Source of the DNA: Chloroflexota bacterium | GTDB lineage: Bacteria; Chloroflexota; UBA11872 | Direction: 5' to 3' | DNA: 34,431 bases | Assembly: GCA_026707585.1 (NCBI GenBank) | Contig: JAPOWQ010000064.1 | Location: 1 to 34,431, forward strand | Shown here: positions 1 to 7,028 of the stretch, piece by piece | Layout of the letters: every line of letters begins with the position of its first letter | Position numbering within the stretch: the first letter of the stretch is position 1 | Position numbers and translations under genes: made by a program | Notes under the pieces: generated by a model | The model's input: only the letters and a program-made list of their open reading frames with translations | The model's database searches: none | What the model was told of the DNA's origin: nothing

Positions 1-375
1 CCATGCTAAACCCCGTAGGGCTCGGGACCATATCTCAGTCCCCGTGTGGCGGATCATCCTCTCAGACCCGCTACCGATCACTGCCTTGGTGAGCCATTAC
101 CCCACCAACTAGCTAATCGGCCGCAGCCCCCTCAGCCGGCGCCATGACAGGTTCCCCTGCCACAGCTTTCGTCCACCTGTCTACCAGGCGACCATATGCG
201 GGATTACCTCCGGTTTCCCGGAGTTTTCCCCCACCGACCGGTAGGTTAGCTACGTGTTACGCACCCGGACGCCACGGTCGTGGGCGCTCCGAAGAGCCTC
301 CCCGTACCGTTCGACTCGCATTGGTAAGGCACGCCGCCAACGTTCATCCTGAGCCAGGATCAAACTCGCCAATCC
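1..375 (-). rRNA. 16S ribosomal RNA, 5' portion (cut by left edge)
   Basis: Read on the minus strand, the segment begins near 375 with the conserved 5' end (GAGTTTGATCCTGGCTCAG, 367 downward). It continues through the usual landmarks: GAACGTTGGCGGCGTGCC, the CCGGGAAACCGG helix, TAGTTGGTGGGGTAA and GGTCTGAGAGGATGA. It leaves the window shortly after CCTACGGG, so about the first 375 of roughly 1500 nt are present. The 5' end is placed 8 nt before GAGTTTG by analogy with E. coli and is approximate. Two normally near-invariant stretches are altered: CTGAGACACGG reads CTGAGATATGG, and CCTACGGGAGGCAGCAG reads CCTACGGGGTTTAGCA. No tRNA or 23S gene lies on the 5' side; the 3' side is outside the window. 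Confidence 0.97.
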
Positions 376-712
376 AATCTCAACACACGCCCTGGCGGGC
401 GTGATACAGATCGCAATTGCTGCAGGGCACCGGGTGGACCGGAGCCCTGAGCCACCGAGTCATCCTCGAATCACATGAATCTACTGTCGCGCCAGACACA
501 TTGGAATGACGCGAGTACTCGCACTCACTCTTCCCCTGTTAAGGTGCCGTCGCGCCCGCGCCGACTGAAATTGCCGGTGCGCCACCGGGGCGGCTGATGA
601 ATCAAGCGCCGCCGAACTGCGCGGATGCCTTTTCAGGCAGTCGCCCATCGTAGCACGTCTGAGCGGGGCGCCCCAGGGATCCTTCCGGCGCGATGGACCG
701 ACCCCCTCGGCA
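376..712. other. Gene-free spacer: 16S leader/promoter region
   Basis: About 340 nt separate the 16S 5' end from the promoter of the thrC-like unit. No credible coding region is visible. A perfect hairpin (stem 386-392 / 397-403, CACGCCC with GGGCGTG, loop TGGC) sits just upstream of the mature 16S end and would lie in the 16S leader transcript, where it could take part in rRNA processing. The 16S promoter must lie here on the minus strand, but I cannot pick it out with confidence. Confidence 0.4.
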
Positions 713-738
713 TTGACGGCGTTCCGGGGTGCTAGGCT
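713..738 (+). promoter_or_regulatory. Putative promoter of the SAM riboswitch/thrC unit
   Basis: TTGACG (713-718) is followed by TAGGCT (733-738), the latter preceded by TGC as in extended -10 elements. The 14-nt spacer is shorter than usual, so recognition may depend mainly on the extended -10. A start near 745 would place the SAM aptamer (from 768) at the front of the transcript. TGnTAGGCT also precedes rpmI, and TAGGCT lies upstream of the metallophosphoesterase on the other strand. Confidence 0.4.
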
Positions 739-767
739 GAGCGCACACCAAGGTTGACGTGACACAC

Positions 768-873
768 CTCGTATCAAGATTGGTGGAGGGAGTCGGCCCA
801 ACGAAGCCGGGCAACCTTCGAGTGAACGCTCGAGAGGGTGCCAATTCCGGTAGCGGACGCTGCAAGATGCGAG
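768..873 (+). promoter_or_regulatory. SAM-I (S-box) riboswitch aptamer
   Basis: The segment matches the S-box consensus. P1 is a continuous 8-bp helix (768-775 with 866-873). Then come ATCAAGATTGGTGGAGGGA, the GGCCCAACGAAGCCGGGCAACC core, a P3 hairpin (TCGAG/CTCGA), the conserved GGTGCCAATTCC block, P4, and GCAAGATGCGAG closing P1. The family binds S-adenosylmethionine and normally turns off methionine or cysteine synthesis and uptake genes. It lies about 200 nt before the thrC-like start with no gene between, so it should control thrC and the following sulfur-carrier gene. Confidence 0.95.
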
Positions 874-891
874 GGTCACCGGCGCGAGGCA

Positions 892-909
892 GCGCCCCGG
901 TCGGGGCGC
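892..909 (+). promoter_or_regulatory. GC-rich hairpin downstream of the SAM aptamer
   Basis: GCGCCCC (892-898) pairs with GGGGCGC (903-909) around a GGTC loop, about 20 nt after P1. It is a candidate part of the expression platform, but no U-tract follows, so it does not look like a standard intrinsic terminator. Control could instead be Rho-dependent or translational. The remaining leader to 1080 contains further GC-rich inverted repeats that I cannot resolve into one switch. Confidence 0.35.
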
Positions 910-1080
910 GGAGCGCCAAGGGGTTTGCGACGGAGTGAGAGGCAACCTCTCCCCAGCTGTTGGGCGGCCGATGGCGATGGCCGTGCCCGCGCGTGACGCG
1001 GGCGAGCCGGGTTACCCGGCGATACGGGACTTCGCCATCCGCTGACACATCCGTCGGCGCCTCTGCCAAGGATCATCCGC

Positions 1081-2328
1081 ATGTCCACGACTCAGACGCT
1101 TCGCTGTCGCGAGTGCAGCCGCGCCTATCCCCTGCGGGCCACGCACATCTGCGAGTTCGATTTCGGGCCGCTGGAGGCGCAGTTCGATTACGCCGCAATC
1201 CGCGAGACCATCTCGCGCGATGCCATCGCCGCGCGGCCGCCCACGCTGTGGCGCTACCACGAGTTGCTGCCGGTGGAGGGGGGCTGGGACGAGACCTGGC
1301 CGGTCGGGTTTACGCCATTGCAGCGCGCGGACAACCTGGGCGACCGACTCGGGCTGACCAACCTCTACGTCAAGAACGACACGGTGAACCCCACCTACTC
1401 ATTCAAGGACCGGGTGGTGGCGGTGGCGATCACGAAGGCCCGCGAGTTCGGGTTCGAGACCTTTGCCTGCGCGTCCACCGGCAACCTGGCCGGCGCGGTG
1501 TCCGCCGCGGGGGCGCGCCACGGAATGCCCACCTACGTCTTCATGCCCGCCGACCTGGAAGTAGGCAAGATCCGCGGGGCGGCGGTGTACGGCGCGGGCA
1601 TCGTGGCGGTGGAAGGCACGTACGACGAGCTGAACCGCCTGTGCAGCGAGATTGCCGACCTCTATAGCTGGGCCTTTTGCAACATCAACATCCGGCCGTA
1701 CTACGCCGAGGGGTCCAAGACGCTGGCCTTCGAGTCGGTGGAGCAGCTGGGATGGGTTGCGCCGGATCACATCGTGGCGCCGATCGCATCCGGCTCGCTC
1801 TACACGAAGATGGGCAAGGCGATGAAGGAACTGGTGGAAGTGGGACTGCTGGACAGCCAGTCCACCCGCATCCATGGCGCCCAGGCGGATGGTTGCGCGC
1901 CGGTGGCCGAGGCGTTCGCGCGCGGCCAAACCACGTACCGTCCGGTCCGCCAGCCTGACACGGTGGCGAAGTCGCTGGCCATTGGGAATCCGGCCGACGG
2001 GTTCTACTCGCTGAAGCTGGCGCAGGAAGTCGACGGCGTTATCGAAGCCGTGACCGACGACGAGATCGTGGACGCGATGCGCCTGCTGGCCTCGACGGAA
2101 GGCATTTTTGCCGAGACGGCCGGCGGCGTGACAATTGCGGTATTGGCCAAGCTGGCGGAGCGCGGCGTGATCGCTCGGGACGACCTGACGGTGGCGCTGG
2201 TGACCGGCAACGGGCTTAAGACGCAAGAGGCTATCGACGGCCGAGTGGACGCCCGCTTTGAGATCCGACCGAGCATCACATCGTTCGAGCAGACGCTGGC
2301 CGACCGCGGCGTGCTGACGCCCGCTTAG
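1081..2328 (+). CDS. thrC: Threonine synthase-like PLP enzyme under SAM riboswitch control
   Basis: A 415-residue fold-type II PLP enzyme. ThrC normally converts O-phosphohomoserine to threonine. The N-terminus has the zinc-knuckle-like segment of this subgroup (C9, C12, C24), but the usual fourth Cys is Asp27. The PLP lysine is K109 in the motif YSFKDR, followed by the phosphate-binding region (ASTGNLAGA) and the late VTGNGLK loop. The ATG follows AAGGA at good distance. The next gene, 20 nt downstream, is a CysO-like sulfur carrier. Family membership is clear; the reaction is not. A SAM riboswitch and a linked sulfur carrier suggest synthesis of a sulfur amino acid, perhaps homocysteine from O-phosphohomoserine, rather than or besides threonine. 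That part is inference. Confidence 0.85.
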   Translation: MSTTQTLRCRECSRAYPLRATHICEFDFGPLEAQFDYAAIRETISRDAIAARPPTLWRYHELLPVEGGWDETWPVGFTPLQRADNLGDRLGLTNLYVKNDTVNPTYSFKDRVVAVAITKAREFGFETFACASTGNLAGAVSAAGARHGMPTYVFMPADLEVGKIRGAAVYGAGIVAVEGTYDELNRLCSEIADLYSWAFCNINIRPYYAEGSKTLAFESVEQLGWVAPDHIVAPIASGSLYTKMGKAMKELVEVGLLDSQSTRIHGAQADGCAPVAEAFARGQTTYRPVRQPDTVAKSLAIGNPADGFYSLKLAQEVDGVIEAVTDDEIVDAMRLLASTEGIFAETAGGVTIAVLAKLAERGVIARDDLTVALVTGNGLKTQEAIDGRVDARFEIRPSITSFEQTLADRGVLTPA

Positions 2329-2348
2329 ATCGCGCAGGAGACGCACCC

Positions 2349-2621
2349 ATGCCCCGTGTCCGAATTCCAACCCCGCTCCGCAGCCTGACGGACGGCAAGA
2401 ACAGCGTGGACATCGACGCCACGAACGTCGGCGACCTGGTGGAGAAGCTGAACGCCGCCCATCCTGGGTTCTCCGAGAGGATCCTGGACGAGGACGGCGA
2501 ACTGCGGCGCTTCGTCAACATCTACGTGGACGGCGAGGACATCCGCTACCGGGAAGGCTTCGACACCGAAGTCGGCCCGAACGACGAGGTTTCGATCGTG
2601 CCGTCGGTGGCAGGGGGCTAG
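2349..2621 (+). CDS. MoaD/ThiS family sulfur carrier protein (CysO-like)
   Basis: A 90-residue ubiquitin-fold carrier ending in the obligatory C-terminal Gly-Gly (SVAGG). Such proteins are adenylated by an E1/MoeB-type enzyme and converted to a thiocarboxylate that donates sulfur. The second half (RRFVNIYVDGEDIR, then SIVPSVAGG) resembles mycobacterial CysO from memory; CysO supplies sulfur to the PLP enzyme CysM. Here the neighbour is a threonine-synthase-like PLP enzyme instead, 20 nt upstream on the same transcript. No E1-like activase or JAMM protease (Mec) is present in the window. The start ATG is preceded by GGAGA. The fold is certain; the sulfur acceptor is inferred. Confidence 0.9.
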   Translation: MPRVRIPTPLRSLTDGKNSVDIDATNVGDLVEKLNAAHPGFSERILDEDGELRRFVNIYVDGEDIRYREGFDTEVGPNDEVSIVPSVAGG

Positions 2622-2653
2622 CTCAGACCACCGCCACGGGCGCGGCGTCCGAT

Positions 2654-2675
2654 CCCTGGAGCTTCGGCTCCGGGG
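2654..2675. terminator. Terminator-like UUCG hairpin between convergent genes
   Basis: A 9-bp stem (2654-2662 with 2667-2675, one T-G pair) closed by a TTCG tetraloop, lying between the sulfur-carrier gene (+) and the lipoprotein gene (-). The position and the very stable loop suit a shared transcription end. No T-run follows on either strand, so the assignment is tentative. Confidence 0.5.
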
Positions 2676-2713
2676 CGCGGGCGGTTGCGCCATAGGCCGC
2701 CGGGGCTTTGGGG

Positions 2714-3835
2714 CTATCGACCGCCGATGGTCTCGAAAACGGCGTCGGCCGTGGCCAGCTCGTCGGGTGGGAACTCGATTCCGAGGCTGCGAGCCCGCGC
2801 CAGGTTGAAGTTCGCGTCGGTCTGTTTCGGATCGACGATGGGCAGGGTGGCGGGTTCGGCTCCATTCAGAATGTCCGCGCCCAGCGCGCCGACGTAGGCC
2901 CCGGTCTTGAGCCCTGAGTTGCCGACGGCGACCAGAATGCCGTCCCGGGCCCAGTCGGCCACGAGGCCGAGTTCGGGCAGCTTGTTCTCCGCCACCATCC
3001 AGTCGATCACTTCGGCTGGCGGGACGATCTCTCCGCGTGCATCGCGAAGTTGGTGGAAGTTCACTACGGCGATGAGGTCGGCCTTGTCCTGGTAGTCGAC
3101 AACGGCGCGCTGCCACTGCTCGAACGTCTCCAGTAATAGGAAGTCCAGGACCTCGAACGGCCTGGCGCCAGCCGCCTGGTCGTCGCGCTGTAATTCGGCG
3201 CGAACGGTTTCCGAGCCCGCGCCGGCATCGGCGAGGATGACGACCCGGGTCGCATCGGGAAAGAGCCGCTTCGCGGTTGCAAAGGCCTGCGTGTGCGGGA
3301 TGCGCTCCAGGGCCCCGGTGATGGTTCCGCCAGGCATGTCGAGACTGTCGATTGGGGCGTAGATCGTCGGGTCGACATTGATGCCGGCGAAGACCGTGGG
3401 AAGCGGAGCGTCGGGGCTCTCTTCGGCGTACCTGACGGCCACGTGCTCGAGCGCGACGTCATCCGTGACGAACAGGATGTCAGGCGCGAAGGCTCGCAGC
3501 GCCTCAAGAGCCTCGGCGGCGCGCTGTTCGATTTGTTGGGGGCTTGTGAAGTTGATCCGCGTGTCCATCTCGAAGGTCTGCAACTGGTAATCGCGATCGC
3601 GGATCAGACCTTCTTGGGCCAGGCCCTGGATGATTCCCTCGTGGAGTTCCCCGGTCCATGAGAACTCGGCGCTGTACGAGTGCACGACAAAGATGCGGTG
3701 CGGTTCGTCGGCGGAGGCACCGGTGGGCGGGGACGTGGGCGAGTCGCAGGCCACGGCGACGGCCAGGGCCACCAGGAGTGAAATCAATCCCAATGCGATC
3801 CGGGGGATGGAATGCCGATCAACCACGACGATCAC
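2714..3835 (-). CDS. ABC transporter substrate-binding lipoprotein (COG2984-like), orphan
   Basis: A periplasmic-binding-fold protein of about 373 residues. It starts with a short charged segment, a hydrophobic stretch (IALGLISLLVALAVAVAC) and a lipobox Cys, so it should be a membrane-anchored lipoprotein. The mature N-terminus (RIFVVHSYSAEFSWTGEL) is typical of the uncharacterised ABC binding-protein family also found as sensor domains. Later segments (PDILFVTDD, TVFAGIN, GDRILVAVGNSG-like) fit two alpha/beta lobes. I prefer the GTG at 3835, 9 nt after GAAGG; a TTG at 3844 is possible but touches that ribosome site. No permease or ATPase gene is adjacent, so the ligand is unknown and it may serve sensing or a transporter encoded elsewhere. 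Confidence 0.8.
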   Translation of the reverse strand: MIVVVDRHSIPRIALGLISLLVALAVAVACDSPTSPPTGASADEPHRIFVVHSYSAEFSWTGELHEGIIQGLAQEGLIRDRDYQLQTFEMDTRINFTSPQQIEQRAAEALEALRAFAPDILFVTDDVALEHVAVRYAEESPDAPLPTVFAGINVDPTIYAPIDSLDMPGGTITGALERIPHTQAFATAKRLFPDATRVVILADAGAGSETVRAELQRDDQAAGARPFEVLDFLLLETFEQWQRAVVDYQDKADLIAVVNFHQLRDARGEIVPPAEVIDWMVAENKLPELGLVADWARDGILVAVGNSGLKTGAYVGALGADILNGAEPATLPIVDPKQTDANFNLARARSLGIEFPPDELATADAVFETIGGR

Positions 3836-3865
3836 GTCTAACAACCTTCATAAACATTGGTAGGC

Positions 3866-3892
3866 CGGGCGCCGGGGTCTGTCCAGCGCCCG
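3866..3892 (-). terminator. Possible terminator hairpin after the DUF2203 gene
   Basis: CGGGCGC (3866-3872) pairs perfectly with GCGCCCG (3886-3892) around a 13-nt loop, just beyond the end of the DUF2203 gene and before the lipoprotein gene on the same strand. It could end the folC operon. There is no T-run, and the loop is large. Confidence 0.3.
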
Positions 3893-3903
3893 CGAGGATC
3901 CGC

Positions 3904-4314
3904 TCAGGCGTCGGGCGGGAGGGGTTTGCGGTTGTCGAAGCCTTCGTCGCGGCCGTGCCAGTAGTCGATCGAGTCTTCGCCAAGGCGCCAGCAGAGGAAG
4001 GCATCCTCGCCGTCGACCTGTGATGGGAAGTCGATCAGGCCGGTGGAAGGGTCACGCAGCACGATATTGCGCGACCGGAGCCAGGCGACGAGCGGCTGCA
4101 CGTCCCAGAGGGCGGCGACGAGCGCCTGGTGGGCGAGGCTTACCTCCACGGGTGTGCGACGGCTGGAGGTCTGGGCGTCCTCGAACGCCTGACGCTCGGA
4201 CCCGGCCTCCATCCAGACGCCCTGCAGGCGGCCGACGATGCGGCGGACCTCGGGGAGGAGTTCGGTGGCTTCCTCGAGCGTATAGGTCAGGCCCTCCTCG
4301 TCGTGCTCGTCCAT
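3904..4314 (-). CDS. DUF2203 family protein
   Basis: A 136-residue soluble protein. The N-terminus (YTLEEATELLPEVRRIV) is the amphipathic helix typical of DUF2203. The C-terminus carries the conserved block DFPSQVDGEDAFLCWRLGE, then IDYWHGRDEGFDNRKPL. The family has no established function. Reading can be extended upstream to 4494, but that extension overlaps folC and looks non-native. The ATG at 4314 gives the usual family length and lies 22 nt after the folC stop, so the gene is probably the last of the operon starting at 6858. Confidence 0.88.
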   Translation of the reverse strand: MDEHDEEGLTYTLEEATELLPEVRRIVGRLQGVWMEAGSERQAFEDAQTSSRRTPVEVSLAHQALVAALWDVQPLVAWLRSRNIVLRDPSTGLIDFPSQVDGEDAFLCWRLGEDSIDYWHGRDEGFDNRKPLPPDA

Positions 4315-4336
4315 GGGTTGGGGCCTCGCCTCGGGT

Positions 4337-5731
4337 CTATGCGTAAGTATCGGCCAGCACGGCGCGTCCGTGCGGGCCTTGGGCACTAAGCCGCGGCCAC
4401 ATGGTGCGTTCGCGCACGACGTGGAGCGTGGGATACCAGGCGGCGCGGAGGTTGCCGGCCAGATAGACGGAACCGCCGGCGACGGCCGAGCCATGGTTGC
4501 CGGCCAGGGCGAGGGCGGCTTGCAGCGCGTCGTCGGGGTCGCGGGCCTGGGCGATGGGCGCCTGGCCGAGCTTCTCGCCCGCTTCGGCCAGCAGGCCGAC
4601 GGGCAAAGCGGGTTTGCGGTAGACCTGTGGCTCGGTGGCCACCCAGACGTCGAGGTGGGGCAGCAGCTGCGGCAACACCTCGGAAGCGGCGCGGTAGCCG
4701 ACCATGCCGATCAGGCCGACGCGGGGGCGCGGCAGGCCCGCGCCGTGGATGACCTGGCCCAGGGCGCGGGCCTTGTCGCGGTTGTGGGCGCCGTCCAGGT
4801 AGACGGCCGGCCGGCCGGGCATGCGTTCGAAGCGGGCGGCGAGACGGCCGCCGGCCGTGGCCTGGCGGACTTCGGTACTGAGAGCCATTCCGAGGACCTC
4901 AAGTGCGGCTTCGGCGAGGAGCGTGTTGTGGGTTCGGAAGTCCGAGCCGTTGAGCGGTATTTCGACCAGCGGTTGGCCGATGGCGGCCGCGGCCTGGCGT
5001 ATTGGCGGCTGGGCCTCGGGCGGGAGGGGACCGCAGAGGGCGGCCGCGCCGGTCTTGAAGATGCCGGCCTTGTGCCAGGCGACGGTTTCGAGCGTGCCGC
5101 CGAGGCTCTTGAGGTGGTCGTGGCCCACGCTGGTGACCAGCGCCAAGTCTGGCTTCACGACGTTGGTCAGGTCGAAGCGGCCGCCGGCGCCGACTTCCAT
5201 CACCGCGATGTCGACCCGGGCGCGGACGAAGTACTCCAGCGTGAGCGCGACCCAGACCATGCCGTAGGTGGGCGGGCCGTCGGGATCGGTGGCAGCGAAG
5301 CGGTCGACGTGGGGACGGATCCAATCGACCAGGTCAACCAACTCCGAGGGCCGGGCCAGTTGGCCGTCGCAGTCAAATTTCTCCAGTGCGGTTTGCAGGT
5401 AGGGGGTGCAGTGCAGGCCGGTGCGCAGGCCGGAGGCGGACAGGCCGGCCGCCAGCTTGGCGGCGACGGAGCCCTTGCCGGAGGTTCCGCCGACATGCAC
5501 GCAGCGGAGGCCGTCCTGCGGGTCACCCAGGGTGGCCAAGAAGCGACGGAAGCGGGCCAGCCGGCGTTCACCGGCCTGAATGGACTGTTCCAGGGTGCGC
5601 GGCGTGGTGGGGCCGGCCGGGCCCCGGATGAGTCCGTTGACGTAGCCGACGGCGGCGTGGCCGGCGGCGATCTCGGCGTCGGTGACCGGCGAGTCGTCGC
5701 GGGTCAGGACCAGCGTTTCACGCACTGGCAC
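4337..5731 (-). CDS. folC: Bifunctional dihydrofolate/folylpolyglutamate synthase
   Basis: A 464-residue Mur-ligase-type enzyme that adds glutamate to dihydropteroate and folates using ATP. The P-loop GTSGKGS lies at residues 82-88. It is followed by GLHCTPYLQ and the lysine/omega-loop segments (MEVGAGGRFDLTN, SVGHDHLKSLG, WHKAGIFK) and the C-terminal domain motif VYLDGAHN. Length and motif order are those of FolC. The start is GTG at 5731, overlapping the end of the isomerase gene by 14 nt, so translation is probably coupled. The gene lies between the isomerase and DUF2203. The N-terminus before the P-loop is about 30 residues longer than in many FolC proteins, so an internal start is possible. 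Confidence 0.95.
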   Translation of the reverse strand: MPVRETLVLTRDDSPVTDAEIAAGHAAVGYVNGLIRGPAGPTTPRTLEQSIQAGERRLARFRRFLATLGDPQDGLRCVHVGGTSGKGSVAAKLAAGLSASGLRTGLHCTPYLQTALEKFDCDGQLARPSELVDLVDWIRPHVDRFAATDPDGPPTYGMVWVALTLEYFVRARVDIAVMEVGAGGRFDLTNVVKPDLALVTSVGHDHLKSLGGTLETVAWHKAGIFKTGAAALCGPLPPEAQPPIRQAAAAIGQPLVEIPLNGSDFRTHNTLLAEAALEVLGMALSTEVRQATAGGRLAARFERMPGRPAVYLDGAHNRDKARALGQVIHGAGLPRPRVGLIGMVGYRAASEVLPQLLPHLDVWVATEPQVYRKPALPVGLLAEAGEKLGQAPIAQARDPDDALQAALALAGNHGSAVAGGSVYLAGNLRAAWYPTLHVVRERTMWPRLSAQGPHGRAVLADTYA

Positions 5732-6650
5732 GTTGGGCGAGTTCGAGCGCCTCCAGCATGCCCGCGAAGGACTCGCGGGAGTTGGCTTCCTTGCTGCGGT
5801 GCTCGGGGTGCCAGTGGGTTTCGAGGTTCACGGCGCCGGCGAAGCCATCGTCGATGAGGGCGCGGAGCTGGCCAACAAAGTCCACTTCGCCGCGGCCGAC
5901 GCACTCCCAGGCGATGAGACCGGTGGCTTGGTCGACCACGCGGGCGTCTTTGACGTGGACGTGCTCGGTCCAGGGACGGGCGATGGCGTAGCCACTGGGA
6001 AATGGGTTGCCGCCGGATACGAAGTCGTTGGACGGATCCCAGTTCAGCCTGACGCGTGGGTGGTCAGTGGCTTCCAGGATGCGCACGGTGTTAACGGCGG
6101 TGTTGCCCCAGCAACTGCGGACGTTTTCGACCAGGAGCGTGACGCCGGCGGCGTCGGCGCGATCGCCAGCGTTGCGCAGGACGGTGACGATTCCGGCCAG
6201 CCGATCGTCGGGCAGGGGTCCGCCATCGGGCAGGCGCGGGCTTGGGTTGCCCATGCCGATCATGCCGTCGCGGCGGCAGGAGAAGATGCGGACGTATGGC
6301 GAACCGAGGGCCCGGGCGACGCGGATGCCGCCTTCCAGTTCAATGCGGTGCTGGTCCCAGCCATCGATCGAGACCAGGTCACCTACGTCGCCGGGCGGCA
6401 GGATCAGAACCTTGAAGGCCTGGGTTCCGACGGCCGACACATAGAGGCCGGCGCGCTCGACGGCGGCGCGGGTGCGTTCAACTAGTGCGTCGTCGCACTC
6501 GAAGGCCGCGCGGCCCCAGAAGTCCTCGATTTCGATCTGGGACATGCCCAGGTCGGCGGCGACGTCCACGCCGACGTCCACGTCCGGAGATATCTCGCTG
6601 TTGACCACGCCGACCGAGAAGGGAAGGTTGGTGTCTATTTGGGTCGCCAT
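5718..6650 (-). CDS. Sugar phosphate isomerase/epimerase family protein (TIM barrel)
   Basis: A 310-residue protein of the AP-endonuclease-2/xylose-isomerase-like TIM-barrel family. Recognisable segments are the N-terminal strand (FSVGVVNSEI), the helix after IEIEDFWGR, YVRIFSCR, the metal-site strands LLVENVRS, RLNWDPSN and HVHVKDAR, and the C-terminal AVNLETHWHPEHRSKE. The E, D, H and E residues in these strands are the usual divalent-metal ligands. The substrate cannot be read from sequence; such enzymes act on keto-sugars, inosose or hydroxypyruvate. It begins 2 nt before the stop of the 68-residue gene upstream and overlaps folC downstream. No sugar transporter or kinase is adjacent. Confidence 0.85.
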   Translation of the reverse strand: MATQIDTNLPFSVGVVNSEISPDVDVGVDVAADLGMSQIEIEDFWGRAAFECDDALVERTRAAVERAGLYVSAVGTQAFKVLILPPGDVGDLVSIDGWDQHRIELEGGIRVARALGSPYVRIFSCRRDGMIGMGNPSPRLPDGGPLPDDRLAGIVTVLRNAGDRADAAGVTLLVENVRSCWGNTAVNTVRILEATDHPRVRLNWDPSNDFVSGGNPFPSGYAIARPWTEHVHVKDARVVDQATGLIAWECVGRGEVDFVGQLRALIDDGFAGAVNLETHWHPEHRSKEANSRESFAGMLEALELAQRASA

Positions 6651-6651
6651 G

Positions 6652-6858
6652 TCAAGCCGCCGTACTTCGAGACCAGAACGACATCAGCAATTCCTCCGCT
6701 TCGGTCCGCCGGTCCACGGCCGCGCGCAGCGCCTTCATGTCCAGACCCTCACTGCTGACGGACACGCCCCGCAGATGCTCCGCCACTTCGTTTGAGGCTC
6801 GGGTCCAACTTTGCAAAAGGCTGCGGAGTTCGCGGGCCTGCTCCCGCGTCAGCGCCAT
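6652..6858 (-). CDS. Small helical hypothetical protein (68 aa)
   Basis: I do not recognise this protein. It is 68 residues, highly charged, and reads as two amphipathic helices (LTREQARELRSLLQSWTRA and LRAAVDRRTEAEELLMSF) without Cys, signal or membrane segment. The ATG at 6858 is preceded by GGAGAG. A longer frame to 7029 exists but runs into the divergent nuoE promoter region and is poorly placed. The stop codon abuts the isomerase start, so it is probably the first gene of the 6858-3904 operon. It could be a small regulatory or scaffold protein; no function is assigned. Confidence 0.6.
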   Translation of the reverse strand: MALTREQARELRSLLQSWTRASNEVAEHLRGVSVSSEGLDMKALRAAVDRRTEAEELLMSFWSRSTAA

Positions 6859-6940
6859 GGGCGGCTCTCCTGGCAGGTAGGTGCGCGAGCGTAGCGCGTC
6901 CGGGGTCCTGGCGGACGGGGCTCTAGCGGAAAAGGGCCGG

Positions 6941-6949
6941 TGGTAGACT
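6941..6949 (+). promoter_or_regulatory. Putative extended -10 promoter of nuoEF
   Basis: TGGTAGACT is an extended -10 (TGn TAnnnT) about 80 nt before nuoE, in the gap between divergent genes. I see no convincing -35 at normal spacing. It resembles TGnTAGGCT upstream of the SAM riboswitch and of rpmI. Confidence 0.35.
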
Positions 6950-7028
6950 CCGCTTCTTGTTACCGGCGTGCGCCGCTCAGGGGTTTTTGGCGTCCGCCGA
7001 CGCTCGCCCCTTAGCCACGGGAGGGCCA

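Noticed and set aside
4315-4494. 60-residue N-terminal extension of DUF2203
   Set aside because: It overlaps folC and is low-quality Pro/Ala/Arg sequence; the family domain begins right at the ATG at 4314.
4313-5857. 514-codon open frame antisense to folC
   Set aside because: Gly/Ala/Val/Arg-rich translation with no motif, lying exactly over a well-supported gene. High GC content produces such antisense frames.
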